Shown: piece by piece, positions 23,288 through 33,981 of the stretch | Position numbering within the stretch: position 1 is the first letter of the stretch | Layout: each line of letters opens with the position of its first letter | NCBI RefSeq assembly: GCF_000210895.1 | Contig: NC_015964.1 | Coordinates: forward strand, 558,001-622,000 | DNA length: 64,000 nucleotides | Direction of reading: 5' to 3' | Source: Haemophilus parainfluenzae T3T1 | Lineage (GTDB): Bacteria > Pseudomonadota > Gammaproteobacteria > Enterobacterales > Pasteurellaceae | Program-made: the position numbers and the translations under genes | Notes under the pieces: model-generated | Databases searched by the model: none | Seen by the model: the letters and a program-made list of their open reading frames with translations, nothing else | What the model was told of the DNA's origin: nothing

Positions 23288-25870
23288 TTACAGCATTTTC
23301 TTCAATTGATACAGATAAGCTAAGGCTTGTTTTGGACTTAACTCATCTGGATCAAGCTGCTCAATGGCTTCACGTAAAGCATCCGGTTCCGCTTCAAAAG
23401 CCAATTCACCTTGATGTTGATTTAACGCTCTTAAATGTTGAATTTGTTGATCACCATTTTGTGCCGACAATTTTTCTAACTGATGTAATTTTTGCTTCGC
23501 CAGTTTAATCACGGATTGAGGCACACCAGCCAGCGCTGCAACAGCAAGACCATAACTTTTACTTGCTGCACCGTCTTGAACCGCGTGCATAAAGGCGATG
23601 GTATTGTTATGTTCTAACGCATCTAAATGAATATTGGTAATGCCTTCAATTTGTTCTGGCAGCGCGGTGAGTTCAAAATAATGGGTCGCAAATAACGTAA
23701 GTGAACGGGTTTTCTTCGCCAACCATTCAGCACAAGCCCAAGCTAAAGAAAGTCCATCATAAGTAGACGTCCCGCGTCCGATTTCATCAATAAGAACTAA
23801 ACTTTGTGAAGTGGCTTGATGAAGAATATTCGCCATTTCTGTCATTTCTACCATAAATGTAGAACGGCCAGATGCTAAATCATCAGAGGCACCAATTCGA
23901 GTAAAAATACGATCAATTTGCCCGATAACCGCGCTATCAGCTGGCACAAAACTGCCTATATAGGCCATTAACGTAATTAAAGCTGTTTGACGCATATAGG
24001 TACTTTTACCACCCATATTTGGACCGGTAATAATCAGTAAATGACGTTGCTGATTGAGATTCACAGGATTGGCAATAAAGGGATCTTTTAAGACTTGTTC
24101 CACCACAGGGTGGCGACCATTTTCAATTTTTACGCCAATTTCATCACTAAATTGTGGTGCAACATAATTTAAGGTTTCTGCTCGTTCTGCGAGGTTAACT
24201 AACACATCCAATTCAGACAATGCCAAGCTGGCTAATTGTAATTGACCTAAATGTGGCAACAATAAATCAAATAATTCATCATAAAGTTGCTTTTCTAAAG
24301 CAAGCGCAGCCCCTTTTGATTTTAAAACCTTATCTTCATATTCTTTTAATTCAGGAATAATGTAGCGTTCGGCATTTTTTAAGGTTTGGCGACGAACATA
24401 ATGAATCGGTGCTTTATGGGCTTGTCCTTGGCTAATTTGAATGTAATAACCATGCACCGCATTAAAGCCAATTTTTAAGGTATCAATACCTGTACTTTCT
24501 CGTTCGCGTTGTTCTAAATTTTCTAAATATTGTGTTGCGCCAGCGGAAAGGGTTCGCCATTCATCTAATTCGGCATTATAGCCTTCAGCAATGACTCCAC
24601 CATCGCGAATTAATAACGGAGGAGTTTCAATAATTGCTTTTTGAAGTAGCTCGATTTGCGCGGAAAAATCATCAATTTGTGCAGAAAGTGCGGTTAAATT
24701 TGACAATGTTTTTGTGTGAATCAGTGATTTTATCGGTTCAATTTGTTCTAATGCGGTGCGTAAACGCGTGAGATCACGAGGACGTGCAGAACGCAGTGCT
24801 ACACGCGCAAGAATACGTTCCATATCGCCCACTTGTTGCAAATAAGGCTGCAATTCGTGATACAAATCTTGCTCAATAATTTCACCAATGGTTTTTTGGC
24901 GTTTTAATAGAATGTCTGTTTGACGGATAGGTTGATGAATCCAACGTTTTAATAAACGGCTACCCATTGGCGTAACACATTTATCTAATACCGAAGCCAG
25001 CGTGTTTTCTGTGCCACCCGCAAGATTTTGAGTGAGTTCTAAATTTCGGCGTGTTGCAGCATCTAATTGAATATTATCGTTATTTTGAATAACACTAATG
25101 CTTTGAATATGTGGAAGAGAAGCACGTTGTGTTTCTTTTGCATATTGCAATAAACAGCCTGCTGCTGCCAAGCCAAGAGGTGATTTTTCTACACCAAATG
25201 CACATAAATCTTTCGTACCAAATTGACGATTAAGTTCTGAAATCGCGGTTCTAAGTTCAAATTCCCAAATTGGACGACGGCGTAGGCCTTTATAAGGTTC
25301 GATAATGGCCATTTCAGCAAAATCTTCACAATAAAGTAATTCTACAGGATTAATACGCTGTAATTCAGCTTGCAAGGCTTCTTTTGAATGAGGTTCACAA
25401 AGCTGAAAGCGTCCAGATGTCATGTCTAATGTGGCTAGACCAAATTTTTCTTTTTCCTGATAAACCGCCACAATTAAGTTATCTTGGCGTTCTGGTAAAA
25501 GTGCTTCATCACTTACCGTACCTGGCGTCACAATTCGTACAATTTTACGCTCAACCGGTCCTTTTGATGTGGCGGGATCACCCACTTGCTCACAAATGGC
25601 CACAGGTTCACCTAATTGCACTAATTTTGCTAAATAGCCCTCTACCGCATGATAAGGCACGCCCGCCATGGGAATGGGATTACCTGCTGATTGTCCACGT
25701 TTAGTTAAAGAAATATCTAACAATGCTGCCGCTTTTTTTGCATCATCATAAAAAAGCTCATAAAAATCCCCCATTCGATAAAATAACAAAATGTCAGGGT
25801 TTTCTGCTTTTAACTTGAGATATTGCTGCATCATCGGCGTATGTTGCTCGAAATTATCTTGTAAATTCAT
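23288..25870 (-). CDS. mutS: DNA mismatch repair protein MutS
   Basis: An 860-residue ATPase that recognises mispairs and recruits MutL. The mismatch-binding domain carries the Phe-x-Glu motif ([11 protein letters not shown], near residue 35), and the ATPase domain has Walker [14 protein letters not shown] (about 620) and Walker [19 protein letters not shown]-terminal oligomerisation segment is present. Full length and without frameshift, so repair should be functional. Confidence 0.97.
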   Translation of the reverse strand: MNLQDNFEQHTPMMQQYLKLKAENPDILLFYRMGDFYELFYDDAKKAAALLDISLTKRGQSAGNPIPMAGVPYHAVEGYLAKLVQLGEPVAICEQVGDPATSKGPVERKIVRIVTPGTVSDEALLPERQDNLIVAVYQEKEKFGLATLDMTSGRFQLCEPHSKEALQAELQRINPVELLYCEDFAEMAIIEPYKGLRRRPIWEFELRTAISELNRQFGTKDLCAFGVEKSPLGLAAAGCLLQYAKETQRASLPHIQSISVIQNNDNIQLDAATRRNLELTQNLAGGTENTLASVLDKCVTPMGSRLLKRWIHQPIRQTDILLKRQKTIGEIIEQDLYHELQPYLQQVGDMERILARVALRSARPRDLTRLRTALEQIEPIKSLIHTKTLSNLTALSAQIDDFSAQIELLQKAIIETPPLLIRDGGVIAEGYNAELDEWRTLSAGATQYLENLEQRERESTGIDTLKIGFNAVHGYYIQISQGQAHKAPIHYVRRQTLKNAERYIIPELKEYEDKVLKSKGAALALEKQLYDELFDLLLPHLGQLQLASLALSELDVLVNLAERAETLNYVAPQFSDEIGVKIENGRHPVVEQVLKDPFIANPVNLNQQRHLLIITGPNMGGKSTYMRQTALITLMAYIGSFVPADSAVIGQIDRIFTRIGASDDLASGRSTFMVEMTEMANILHQATSQSLVLIDEIGRGTSTYDGLSLAWACAEWLAKKTRSLTLFATHYFELTALPEQIEGITNIHLDALEHNNTIAFMHAVQDGAASKSYGLAVAALAGVPQSVIKLAKQKLHQLEKLSAQNGDQQIQHLRALNQHQGELAFEAEPDALREAIEQLDPDELSPKQALAYLYQLKKML

Positions 25871-25943
25871 GATGTTATCCAGTTTAAATATTTAACTTTT
25901 TATCTAGCAAGTATAGGTTTTACGATAGAAGTTATGTGTTATT

Positions 25944-26696
25944 TTAATTTTCTACATCCACACTTAATACTTCATCTTCTGTTTTTAACAGTGTATAAAC
26001 ATCTTTTAGCATTTCATTATCAATGTTGTAGCATCGCACTTGTAAGCGAACTTCGCCACTTGCTTGGTCTTTTACCGAGATATTTTCAATGCGATAGTCA
26101 TGTTTGAGTAATAAATCTGTGACTTTACTAATACCGTTCGCAGAACTCAGTTGAATAGCCAATCGAGTACGTTTTTTATAGGTTTTACGACGAACATAAC
26201 GCTGCACAATCGGGCTGATACGGATGGCGATTAAAATCATTAAAGTGGCAATAATCGCATCAAAAATAAAACCAGCACCTGTTGCTACACCAATAGCCGC
26301 TGCTGCCCAAATAATGGCAGCAGTGGTTAAACCTGAAATAGCATCATTTTTCTTGTGTAAAATTACCCCTGCACCTAAGAAACCGATGCCACTGATTACT
26401 TGTGCGGCAAGTCGCATAGGGTCAGTTCGAATGTTATCTGAAACTTGCGCATAATGTTCTGCAGCTTGAATGGAGACAATCGTCAGTACACAAGTCGTCA
26501 CCGCAATAATGGCACAGGTTTTGACCCCAACCGGTTTGTGTTTAAGTTCACGTTCTAAGCCAATAATCCCGCCAAGTACAAGTGCGAGTAGCATTTTCCC
26601 TAGGATAAGTAAATAAGCCGTCTGTTCAAGAGCGGTCGAAAAAAGAAAAGAATTTTCCATGTTAATAATGAATATGAGTAAATAAAAAACGGGCAT
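25944..26696 (-). CDS. MgtC/SapB-family membrane protein
   Basis: A predicted inner-membrane protein of 250 residues (238 if started at 26660). Hydrophobic helices in the first half include ALVLGGIIGLERELKHKP, the signature of the MgtC/YhiD family, and an ACT-like soluble domain follows from about residue 170. MgtC proteins affect growth in low magnesium and survival in macrophages, but this branch is poorly studied. The start at 26696 has AGGT seven bases upstream; the inner ATG at 26660 has no clear ribosome site but gives a more typical N-terminus. It is divergent from rimO. Confidence 0.8.
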   Translation of the reverse strand: MPVFYLLIFIINMENSFLFSTALEQTAYLLILGKMLLALVLGGIIGLERELKHKPVGVKTCAIIAVTTCVLTIVSIQAAEHYAQVSDNIRTDPMRLAAQVISGIGFLGAGVILHKKNDAISGLTTAAIIWAAAAIGVATGAGFIFDAIIATLMILIAIRISPIVQRYVRRKTYKKRTRLAIQLSSANGISKVTDLLLKHDYRIENISVKDQASGEVRLQVRCYNIDNEMLKDVYTLLKTEDEVLSVDVEN

Positions 26697-26824
26697 TATT
26701 CTACCTGAAAAAAGGACTTTAATGGGCAAATTTACAATCAATTTACCTTTAATTTATCGCCTTTCGGCTTGAAATTGAGTAAAATCTAAAGTTTTGAAAG
26801 ATGATGATAGCTGAGAATAAATTT

Positions 26825-28162
26825 ATGCAAAAATCAACGCCGAATATTGGCTTTGTAAGTTTAGGTTGTCCTAAAAATTTAGTGGATTCCGAACGTATTC
26901 TGACTGAATTACGTACTGACGGGTATAACATTGTGCCAAGTTATGAAAATGTGGACTTGGTCATTGTGAATACTTGTGGCTTTATTGATAGTGCTGTACA
27001 GGAATCTCTAGAAGCTATTGGAGAGGCGTTGGAAGAAAACGGACGCGTGATTGTGACCGGCTGTTTAGGGGCGAAGGAAGATCAAATTCGCCAAGTTCAC
27101 CCAAAAGTATTGGAAGTGAGCGGTCCGCACAGTTATGAAGCAGTCATGGCACAAGTACACAAGTACGTTCCAAAACCAGAGCATAATCCTTACACCAGTC
27201 TTGTACCAAAACAAGGGGTGAAATTAACACCTAAACACTATGCTTATTTGAAAATATCAGAAGGCTGTGATCACCGTTGTACATTCTGTATAATCCCTTC
27301 ATTACGTGGGGATTTGGAAAGCCGCTCTATCACGCAAGTATTGGATGAAGCAAAACGTCTTGCTGATGCGGGTGTGAAAGAATTGTTGGTCGTTTCACAA
27401 GATACCTCTGCTTATGCGATGGATACACAACGTAAAGAAGGTGGCGTGAAAACGGCTTTCTGGAATGGTATGCCAATTAAAAATGACTTAATGACCTTGT
27501 GTAAACAGCTTGGAAAATTAGGCATTTGGGTACGTTTACACTACGTTTATCCTTATCCTCACGTGGATGATTTAATTCCATTAATGGCGGAAGGTTTATT
27601 ATTGCCTTATTTGGATATTCCATTACAACATGCGAGTCCGAAAATTTTAAAAGCAATGAAAAGACCAGGAAAAATTGACCGCACTTTAGAGCGTATTAAG
27701 CAATGGCGTGAGATTTGTCCAGATTTAACTTTGCGTTCAACTTTTATCGTAGGTTTCCCGGGTGAAACAGAAGAAGACTTTCAAATGTTATTGGATTTCT
27801 TAAAAGAAGCACAACTTGATCGCGTGGGCTGTTTCAAATTTAGCCCAGTAGAAGGCGCACCTGCAACTGAAATGGCTGACCAAGTGCCTGAAGATGTAAA
27901 AGAAGAACGTTTCCACCGCTTTATGCAGTTACAACAAGAAATTTCGGCTGAACGATTAAAACAAAAAATTGGCCAAACGCTTGATGTCATTGTGGATGAA
28001 ATTGATGACGAAGGTATTATCGGCCGTACAAAAGCCGATGCACCCGAAGTTGATGGCTTAGTTTATATTGAAAATCTAAGTGGCACGCCTGTGAAAGTGG
28101 GCGAATTTATTAAAGTAACCATTACTCATTCAGATGAATACGATCTGTGGGGAACCTGTTAA
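26825..28162 (+). CDS. rimO: Ribosomal protein S12 methylthiotransferase
   Basis: A 445-residue radical-SAM enzyme that adds a methylthio group to an aspartate of ribosomal protein S12. The N-terminal UPF0004 domain starts with [18 protein letters not shown]; the radical-SAM cluster cysteines are in CDHRCTFC; a TRAM domain ends the protein. The start at 26825 ([10 protein letters not shown]) follows family alignment from memory; a double ATG eight codons upstream is an alternative. The glycosyltransferase gene starts 39 bp after its stop. Confidence 0.93.
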   Translation: MQKSTPNIGFVSLGCPKNLVDSERILTELRTDGYNIVPSYENVDLVIVNTCGFIDSAVQESLEAIGEALEENGRVIVTGCLGAKEDQIRQVHPKVLEVSGPHSYEAVMAQVHKYVPKPEHNPYTSLVPKQGVKLTPKHYAYLKISEGCDHRCTFCIIPSLRGDLESRSITQVLDEAKRLADAGVKELLVVSQDTSAYAMDTQRKEGGVKTAFWNGMPIKNDLMTLCKQLGKLGIWVRLHYVYPYPHVDDLIPLMAEGLLLPYLDIPLQHASPKILKAMKRPGKIDRTLERIKQWREICPDLTLRSTFIVGFPGETEEDFQMLLDFLKEAQLDRVGCFKFSPVEGAPATEMADQVPEDVKEERFHRFMQLQQEISAERLKQKIGQTLDVIVDEIDDEGIIGRTKADAPEVDGLVYIENLSGTPVKVGEFIKVTITHSDEYDLWGTC

Positions 28163-28201
28163 TTATTAATCTTATTTATTTTTTACCAAAGGAATTAAAA
28201 A

Positions 28202-30220
28202 ATGGCAGAAACACAAAAACAACCAAGTGTTATCCGTTTTGAACAAGAAGTTGCGGCAAAAAATTATGAAGCAGCTTGCGTAGAATTGCTCGATATTTTA
28301 AGCAAAATTGATACTAATTTTGGTGGCGTTGAAGGCATTGAAATTGATTATCCTAGTCAATTAAATGATGAATTAGTACAAGATAAAATTAAGCATTTTT
28401 GTACCCGTGTAGCGGTAGCAATGAGCGAGCTATTTTCTGATCCTCAATTAGATATTTCTGAAGGTGGTGCACAACGTTTCTTTACCTTGCAACGTTGGAT
28501 TAATATGATTTTTGCATCATCACCATTTGTGAATGCGGATCATGTTTTACAAGCTTATAACCGCAATCCAGATAAAACCAATTTATCCGATTTCCATTTA
28601 GATAATACGAGATCATCATTAATTAAATTCTGTATTTTCTATCTGCCTGAATCTAATGTGAATGTTAATCTTGATGCTTTATGGAATTTAGATCCAGAGT
28701 TATGTGCATCCCTTTGTTTTGCATTGCAATCACCACGTTTTATCGGTACTGATCAATCGTTCTCTAAGCGTGGTACGCTTTTACAATGGTTCCCTGAAAA
28801 ATTAGCGACAATTGAAAACTTAAATAATGTACCGAGTGCAATTTCACACGATGTGTATATGCATTGCAGCTACGATATTGCTGAAAATAAACATTGGGTG
28901 AAAAAAGCATTAAACCAAGTCATCCGTCGTCATTTATTGCAAGGTGGATGGACAGATCGCGATGTCACTAAATTAGGTGAGCGTAATGGCAAACCCGTCA
29001 TGGTGGTGTTATTGGAGCATTTCCATTCATCTCATTCAATTTACCGTACGCATTCCACTTCAATGATTGCTGCACGTGAGCGTTTTCATTTAATTGGTGT
29101 GGGTAATGAAGCTGTAGATGCAGCAGGCCAAGCGGTGTTTGATGAATTCCATTTATTAAAAGGCGATAATATTTTTAGTAAATTGAATGAATTAAAAGAG
29201 ATTTGTGAAAAAAATGGTGCAGCCGTTCTTTATATGCCAAGTATTGGGATGGATTTAACCACCATTTTTGCAAGTAACACGCGTCTTGCACCGGTTCAAG
29301 TGATTGCTTTAGGCCATCCAGCGACCACACATTCTGATTTTATTGAATATGTAATTGTAGAAGATGACTACGTTGGTTCTGAAAAATGCTTCAGTGAGCA
29401 ATTATTGCGTTTACCAAAAGATGCTCTTCCTTATGTGCCTTCAGCGCTTGCACCGCAACACGTAGAATATCGCTTACGTGAAAATCCTGAAGTGGTGAAT
29501 ATTGGTATTGCTTCAACTACAATGAAGCTTAACCCATATTTCTTGGCGGCATTAAAGGCTATTCGTGATCGTGCGAATGTTAAAGTTCATTTCCACTTTG
29601 CTTTAGGTCAATCCAGTGGTGTGACCCATCCTTATGTTGAGCGTTTTATTAAATCTTATTTAGGCAATGATGCGACAGCTCATCCACACGCGCCTTATGA
29701 TCAATATCTTCGTATTTTGCATAACTGCGATATGATGGTAAACCCATTCCCATTCGGGAATACGAATGGCATTATTGATATGGTGACATTAGGTTTAGTG
29801 GGCATATGTAAAACCGGTGCAGAAGTTCACGAACATATTGATGAAGGGTTATTCAAACGTTTAGGTTTACCGGAATGGTTAATTGCAAATACGGTAGATG
29901 AATATGTTGAACGTGCAATTCGTTTAGCAGAAAACCATCAAGAACGTTTAGAACTTCGCCGTCATATCATTGAAAATAACGGCTTACAAACCTTATTTAC
30001 AGGCGATCCAAGCCCAATGGGTAAAGTGTTACTTGAAAAATTTGAGGAATGGAAAGCAGCAAATTTAGCTGAAAAGCCAAAGAAAAAAGCGACTAAATCC
30101 GCAACGACAAAAGAGAAGACTACAAAGTCTACCACGACAAAGAAAAGTGCGGTCAAATCTGAAGGTAAATCTGAGCCGAAAAAAACGGTAAAGAAAACCA
30201 CGAAAAAAGCAGATAAATAA
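28202..30220 (+). CDS. ngt: HMW1C-like protein N-glucosyltransferase with extra Lys/Thr-rich tail
   Basis: A 672-residue cytoplasmic enzyme of the HMW1C/ApNGT family (GT41), which transfers glucose from a UDP sugar to Asn in Asn-x-Ser/Thr sites of adhesins. It has the N-terminal helical domain (MAETQKQPSVIRFEQEVAAK) and GT-B nucleotide-sugar region (NPFPFGNTNG with GAEVHEH). In Actinobacillus pleuropneumoniae the homologue also follows rimO. Family members are about 620 residues; here a tail of about 50 residues made almost only of Lys, Thr, Ser and Ala is added after EWKAANL. An uptake core (30145-30153) lies in that tail. No adhesin gene is nearby, so its target is unknown. Confidence 0.88.
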   Translation: MAETQKQPSVIRFEQEVAAKNYEAACVELLDILSKIDTNFGGVEGIEIDYPSQLNDELVQDKIKHFCTRVAVAMSELFSDPQLDISEGGAQRFFTLQRWINMIFASSPFVNADHVLQAYNRNPDKTNLSDFHLDNTRSSLIKFCIFYLPESNVNVNLDALWNLDPELCASLCFALQSPRFIGTDQSFSKRGTLLQWFPEKLATIENLNNVPSAISHDVYMHCSYDIAENKHWVKKALNQVIRRHLLQGGWTDRDVTKLGERNGKPVMVVLLEHFHSSHSIYRTHSTSMIAARERFHLIGVGNEAVDAAGQAVFDEFHLLKGDNIFSKLNELKEICEKNGAAVLYMPSIGMDLTTIFASNTRLAPVQVIALGHPATTHSDFIEYVIVEDDYVGSEKCFSEQLLRLPKDALPYVPSALAPQHVEYRLRENPEVVNIGIASTTMKLNPYFLAALKAIRDRANVKVHFHFALGQSSGVTHPYVERFIKSYLGNDATAHPHAPYDQYLRILHNCDMMVNPFPFGNTNGIIDMVTLGLVGICKTGAEVHEHIDEGLFKRLGLPEWLIANTVDEYVERAIRLAENHQERLELRRHIIENNGLQTLFTGDPSPMGKVLLEKFEEWKAANLAEKPKKKATKSATTKEKTTKSTTTKKSAVKSEGKSEPKKTVKKTTKKADK

Positions 30221-30225
30221 TCAAT

Positions 30226-30248
30226 AAATCCCCGAAAGGGGATTTTTT
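30226..30248 (+). terminator. Terminator after the N-glucosyltransferase gene
   Basis: Perfect stem AAATCCCC/GGGGATTT with a GAAA tetraloop followed by T residues. Confidence 0.85.
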
Positions 30249-30358
30249 ATTGAGAAAAATTAAACAAAGCCTCATTTTTTCTAAAAAAGCTTGATTTTGT
30301 GGCGTAAAGCCTGTAATTAATAGACCCGTTCAACACAACATAAAATAAGGAAAAACTC

Positions 30359-31474
30359 ATGAAAAACGTCGGTTTTATCGGTTGGCGCGGAATGGTCGGT
30401 TCCGTATTAATGGATCGTATGGTGCAAGAGCAAGATTTTGCCAATATTAATCCAGTTTTCTTCACCACTTCTCAAGCAGGTCAAAAAGCCCCTGTATTCG
30501 CAGGCAAAGAGGCGGGTGAACTTAAAAGTGCATTCGACATTGAAGAACTTAAAAAATTAGACATTATCGTGACCTGTCAAGGTGGCGACTATACCAATGA
30601 AGTTTATCCAAAATTAAAAGCAACAGGTTGGGACGGATATTGGGTTGATGCAGCTTCTGCACTACGTATGAAAGATGATGCAATTATCGTGCTTGATCCT
30701 GTAAACCAACACGTGATTTCTGAAGGTTTGAAAAAAGGCATTAAAACTTTCGTGGGTGGTAACTGTACCGTGAGCTTAATGCTTATGGCTATCGGTGGTT
30801 TATTTGAGAAAGATTTAGTGGAATGGGTATCTGTCGCAACTTACCAAGCGGCTTCAGGTGCAGGCGCAAAAAATATGCGTGAATTGCTTTCACAAATGGG
30901 TTTATTAGAACAAGCGGTTTCAAGTGAATTAAAAGACCCTGCTTCATCTATTTTAGATATTGAACGTAAAGTGACAGCAGAAATGCGTTCTGATAGCTTC
31001 CCAACGGATAACTTTGGTGCGGCATTAGGTGGTAGCTTAATCCCTTGGATTGACAAACTTCTCCCAGAAACAGGACAAACTAAAGAAGAATGGAAAGGCT
31101 ATGCAGAAACCAACAAAATCTTAGGTTTAAGCGACAATCCAATTCCTGTGGATGGTTTATGCGTACGTATCGGTGCATTACGTTGCCACAGCCAAGCATT
31201 CACCATCAAACTGAAAAAAGACTTACCATTAGAAGAAATTGAACAAATTTTAGCGTCTCACAACGAATGGGTGAAAGTGATTCCAAACGACAAAGAAATC
31301 ACATTACGTGAATTAACCCCAGCTAAAGTAACAGGTACATTAAGCGTACCAGTTGGTCGTTTACGTAAATTGGCAATGGGTCCGGAATACTTGGCGGCAT
31401 TCACTGTGGGTGACCAATTATTATGGGGTGCTGCAGAGCCAGTTCGCCGTATCTTAAAACAATTGGTGGCATAA
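30359..31474 (+). CDS. asd: Aspartate-semialdehyde dehydrogenase
   Basis: A 371-residue NADPH enzyme reducing aspartyl phosphate to the semialdehyde, the branch to lysine, diaminopimelate, threonine and methionine. The N-terminal nucleotide motif is [11 protein letters not shown] and the catalytic cysteine is in [12 protein letters not shown] (about residue 136). Length fits the Gram-negative type. Single gene with its own terminator. Confidence 0.96.
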   Translation: MKNVGFIGWRGMVGSVLMDRMVQEQDFANINPVFFTTSQAGQKAPVFAGKEAGELKSAFDIEELKKLDIIVTCQGGDYTNEVYPKLKATGWDGYWVDAASALRMKDDAIIVLDPVNQHVISEGLKKGIKTFVGGNCTVSLMLMAIGGLFEKDLVEWVSVATYQAASGAGAKNMRELLSQMGLLEQAVSSELKDPASSILDIERKVTAEMRSDSFPTDNFGAALGGSLIPWIDKLLPETGQTKEEWKGYAETNKILGLSDNPIPVDGLCVRIGALRCHSQAFTIKLKKDLPLEEIEQILASHNEWVKVIPNDKEITLRELTPAKVTGTLSVPVGRLRKLAMGPEYLAAFTVGDQLLWGAAEPVRRILKQLVA

Positions 31475-31489
31475 GTTTACTTTCACTAC

Positions 31490-31516
31490 AAAGGGCGTAT
31501 TTACTACGCCCTTTTC
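31490..31516 (+). terminator. Terminator of asd
   Basis: A 10-bp perfect stem (AAAGGGCGTA and complement) with 5-nt loop, followed by TTTT at 31512-31515. Confidence 0.8.
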
Positions 31517-31534
31517 ATTACTAAAAAAGATAAT

Positions 31535-31963
31535 ATGCTACGATCTATCTTTGTTTTTATTACAATTTCTTTAATGACATTTGTTTTGCAATATTGGTTT
31601 GTCTCACGCCTTGGTTATCCTGAAACCTTTGTAACAACATGCCAAAATTACACGGGTGAATTTTTGTATGAAGCGCGTTGTGAATATACGTTTAATATAT
31701 TATTTACAACGATAACTGTTGCGTTTTTAGCATTATTTCCTTTTATTTTTTCTCAGAAATTATCTTACTTTATTATCGGTTGTTTGTGGCTTGGGCTTTT
31801 ATGGCTATTGGGTTCAGTTTTTATCACCTTTGATAGTACTGATTTAGGAAATACACTTGAGCTTTCAAGCTTATTTCACTATGCTTGGATCGAATTAAAA
31901 ATACCTTATATCATCATATCTGTTATTACTATCCCTACACTATTTTTTGTTAAAAAATTATGA
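31535..31963 (+). CDS. Small membrane protein of unknown function, coupled to pldB
   Basis: A 142-residue protein with about four predicted membrane helices: residues 3-23, 52-70, 78-98 and 120-140. I recognise no family. A periplasmic-looking loop carries two cysteines (TTCQNYTG and EARCEY) that could form a disulphide. The stop overlaps the start of the lipase-like gene by four bases (ATGA), so the two are translated together and may act together on membrane lipids. That link is inference. Confidence 0.75.
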   Translation: MLRSIFVFITISLMTFVLQYWFVSRLGYPETFVTTCQNYTGEFLYEARCEYTFNILFTTITVAFLALFPFIFSQKLSYFIIGCLWLGLLWLLGSVFITFDSTDLGNTLELSSLFHYAWIELKIPYIIISVITIPTLFFVKKL

Positions 31964-32895
31964 TCAGAGAACCTCATTTTCATCAATTTGCTCTTGCAGA
32001 GTTATTGCCTTTTTTTGAGCAATTTCCGACGCAATATCTTTCTGGTGAACGAAATATCAAATTAGCTTATCGTCATTTGGTTCAGCCTGAAAGTGCGGTC
32101 AGAAAATTGATGATTTTGGTGAATGGTCGAGCAGAAAATATGCTGAAATGGACTGAGTTGGCTTATGATTTTTATCAACAAGGTTATGATGTTTTGCTTT
32201 TCGATCACCGAGGACAAGGCTATTCACAGCGTATTATTCCTCAAAAAGGGCATTTAGATGAGTTTCGTTTTTATACCGATGATATGGCAAAAATCATTGA
32301 AAAAACGACCGCACTTTATGCTTATCAAGCGCAATATATTCTCGCACATTCCCTCGGCGCTTTAATTTCCACCTATTATCTGGCCAATTACGATCATCAG
32401 ATTAAAAAGTCTGTACTTTCTTCGCCTTTCTTTGGTGTTCCCATGAAACATCCGTTACGAGATGAAGTTATCATTGCAACGATGATGGCATTTGGCCAAG
32501 GTCATCGCTATGTTTTTGGTAAAGGACATTACAAACCGGTAGATTTAAACCTTAATGAACTTAGTCATTCTAAAACGCGAATGAAATGGATGAACCGAGT
32601 TAATCGAAAACGCGCTGCTATTCACTTAGGCGGCCCGACTTTCCGTTGGGTACATTTGTGTTTAAATGCAATAAAAGCGCTTCCTAAAATCATTCCAAGA
32701 GTGGAAACACCTGTGCTTATTTTACAAGCGGAAAAGGAAAAAATTGTAGATAACAAAAATCTTGAAAAATTGACTGCACTTTTTCCGCATGCAGAATCCA
32801 TGCTTGTACCTCAAGCAAAACATGAAATTCTTTTTGAAAAAGATAACGTGAGAAAAGCCGTGCTTGAACGCGTGAATCAATTTCTTCATTCTTAA
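31960..32895 (+). CDS. pldB: Alpha/beta hydrolase, lysophospholipase L2-like
   Basis: A 311-residue serine hydrolase. The fold is shown by the oxyanion-region MILVNGRAEN, the strand and turn YDVLLFDHRGQGYS, the nucleophile elbow AHSLGAL (Ser near residue 131), a late aspartate near EKEKIVDN and a histidine in AKHEILFE. E. coli PldB cleaves lysophospholipids; the exact substrate here is unproven. Two uptake cores lie inside the gene (about 32093 and 32310). Confidence 0.83.
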   Translation: MIREPHFHQFALAELLPFFEQFPTQYLSGERNIKLAYRHLVQPESAVRKLMILVNGRAENMLKWTELAYDFYQQGYDVLLFDHRGQGYSQRIIPQKGHLDEFRFYTDDMAKIIEKTTALYAYQAQYILAHSLGALISTYYLANYDHQIKKSVLSSPFFGVPMKHPLRDEVIIATMMAFGQGHRYVFGKGHYKPVDLNLNELSHSKTRMKWMNRVNRKRAAIHLGGPTFRWVHLCLNAIKALPKIIPRVETPVLILQAEKEKIVDNKNLEKLTALFPHAESMLVPQAKHEILFEKDNVRKAVLERVNQFLHS

Positions 32896-32910
32896 AAAAA
32901 CCTAAAAAAC

Positions 32911-32945
32911 GACCGCACTTTGATTTGTATCTCAAAAGTGCGGTC
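32911..32945. terminator. Bidirectional terminator of inverted uptake sequences
   Basis: GACCGCACTTT (32911-32921) pairs with 32935-32945; T runs on both strands. Lies between pldB and the reverse-strand lipoprotein gene. Confidence 0.85.
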
Positions 32946-32965
32946 ATTTTTATCTGTATTTTGGC

Positions 32966-33268
32966 TTAATCATCCCAGTCGTCATCCCAATCACGGTGTT
33001 TTCTATGGTGGTGATGTCTTTTATGTTTTTTATGATGGCGATATTCTCTGTCATCGTAGTCTCCGCCTTTGTTCACTTGACTACCAATTACACCACCTAA
33101 TGCTGCGCCGCCGAGTGTTGTGGCAATATCACCACCTAATAAACCACCGGCTACGCCACCGATTGCTGCACCTGTTGCAGTATGACGTTGTTGTCTGTCC
33201 ATTTCACAAGCGGTTAAGCTTCCTGCTAATGCAACAATCACTAACCCTTTCATCAATTTAGATTTCAT
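32966..33268 (-). CDS. Glycine-zipper lipoprotein with histidine-rich tail
   Basis: A 100-residue predicted outer-membrane lipoprotein: signal peptide with lipobox LTAC (Cys at about residue 21), a glycine-zipper region (GAAIGGVAGGLLGGDIATT and onward, residues 33-66) of the 2TM/SlyB-like type, and a tail dense in His, Arg, Lys and Asp (four consecutive His, then DWDDDWDD). The tail could bind Ni, Zn or Cu; that is inference. A good AAAGGAG site precedes the start. The 5' leader can fold (GGATTGC 33293-33299 with GCAATCC 33316-33322). Confidence 0.83.
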   Translation of the reverse strand: MKSKLMKGLVIVALAGSLTACEMDRQQRHTATGAAIGGVAGGLLGGDIATTLGGAALGGVIGSQVNKGGDYDDREYRHHKKHKRHHHHRKHRDWDDDWDD

Positions 33269-33315
33269 AAATCTACTCCTTTATTTTTGTCGGGATTGCT
33301 TGCCTAAGCACTTAT

Positions 33316-33413
33316 GCAATCCGGCGTGTAAAAGCATTCCTTTTACGATTGCTTTGACTATGAGGAAAATTAGTTAGTTCAAATGGCTTGTTCAATTGGT
33401 TTAAGAATGAGCA
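33316..33413. repeat. Diverged repeat, copy A (left of immunity island 1)
   Basis: By eye this stretch aligns over about 95 bp to 34651-34743 at roughly two-thirds identity. Shared words include GCAATCC, CATTCCT, GTTAGT and GCTTGTT in the same order. The two copies flank the genes at 33501-34443. Confidence 0.5.
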
Positions 33414-33500
33414 ATTTTTGGTATGATTGTTGAGAGGTTTAATAGGTGATTAAACTAGATTTGTGAAATCCATTTCACTAATTGAAGTTAAGGATTAATA

Positions 33501-33950
33501 ATGTTTGGTATTTTCTTTAAAGATAAAGGCGTGTCCATTAATAATGAAAATGGAATGCATGTTTTGGCCTCGATCTCTTTGGGTGAATATGTAGAAGAAT
33601 TGCATATTCCAATAGACTACTGGGGTATTGAAGAATATAAAAAGAGCTGGGCTACATCCATAGCTGATGGGATAGAAAAAAAGAAACATTCAGTGCTTAT
33701 TACATCTATGCATGAGCCAGAATCTTTAAATTTTATTTCTGTATGGATTATTTATTATGATGGGGAACTTTCTTATGTTCAAAATAAGATAATATTTGTA
33801 GATGATTTCCCAGAGTTTGATACATTTAAAATCAATGAATATGTAAATAAGCGAGAGATCTTTAATGAAGATGGTTTTAAGATATCTGAATGGATAGTAA
33901 AAACAAAAGATGTAATTGATTTTTATGATAGCATTATCGGTTTAATTTGA
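33501..33950 (+). CDS. Orphan immunity protein resembling CdiI of Enterobacter cloacae
   Basis: A 149-residue cytoplasmic protein beginning MFGIFFKDKGVSI. From memory it resembles CdiI of E. cloacae, the immunity protein against a CdiA ribonuclease toxin: both start MFGIF, and share the order EEELHxPxxYW, KKxSW/YKxSW and the segment near GDGMKISEW (here EDGFKISEW). No cdiA, cdiB or toxin fragment is adjacent, so this would be an orphan immunity gene protecting against kin or rivals. The DNA is much more AT-rich than the neighbours, a sign of transfer. A 7-bp inverted repeat (GTGAAAT/ATTTCAC, 33463-33478) lies before it. Confidence 0.7.
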   Translation: MFGIFFKDKGVSINNENGMHVLASISLGEYVEELHIPIDYWGIEEYKKSWATSIADGIEKKKHSVLITSMHEPESLNFISVWIIYYDGELSYVQNKIIFVDDFPEFDTFKINEYVNKREIFNEDGFKISEWIVKTKDVIDFYDSIIGLI

Positions 33951-33981
33951 CTAATTGATTCTAATAATTTTGGGATAAGTA

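Noticed and set aside
33462-33478. CRP site before the CdiI-like gene
   Set aside because: The half sites are 8 bp apart rather than 6, so it is only a short inverted repeat.
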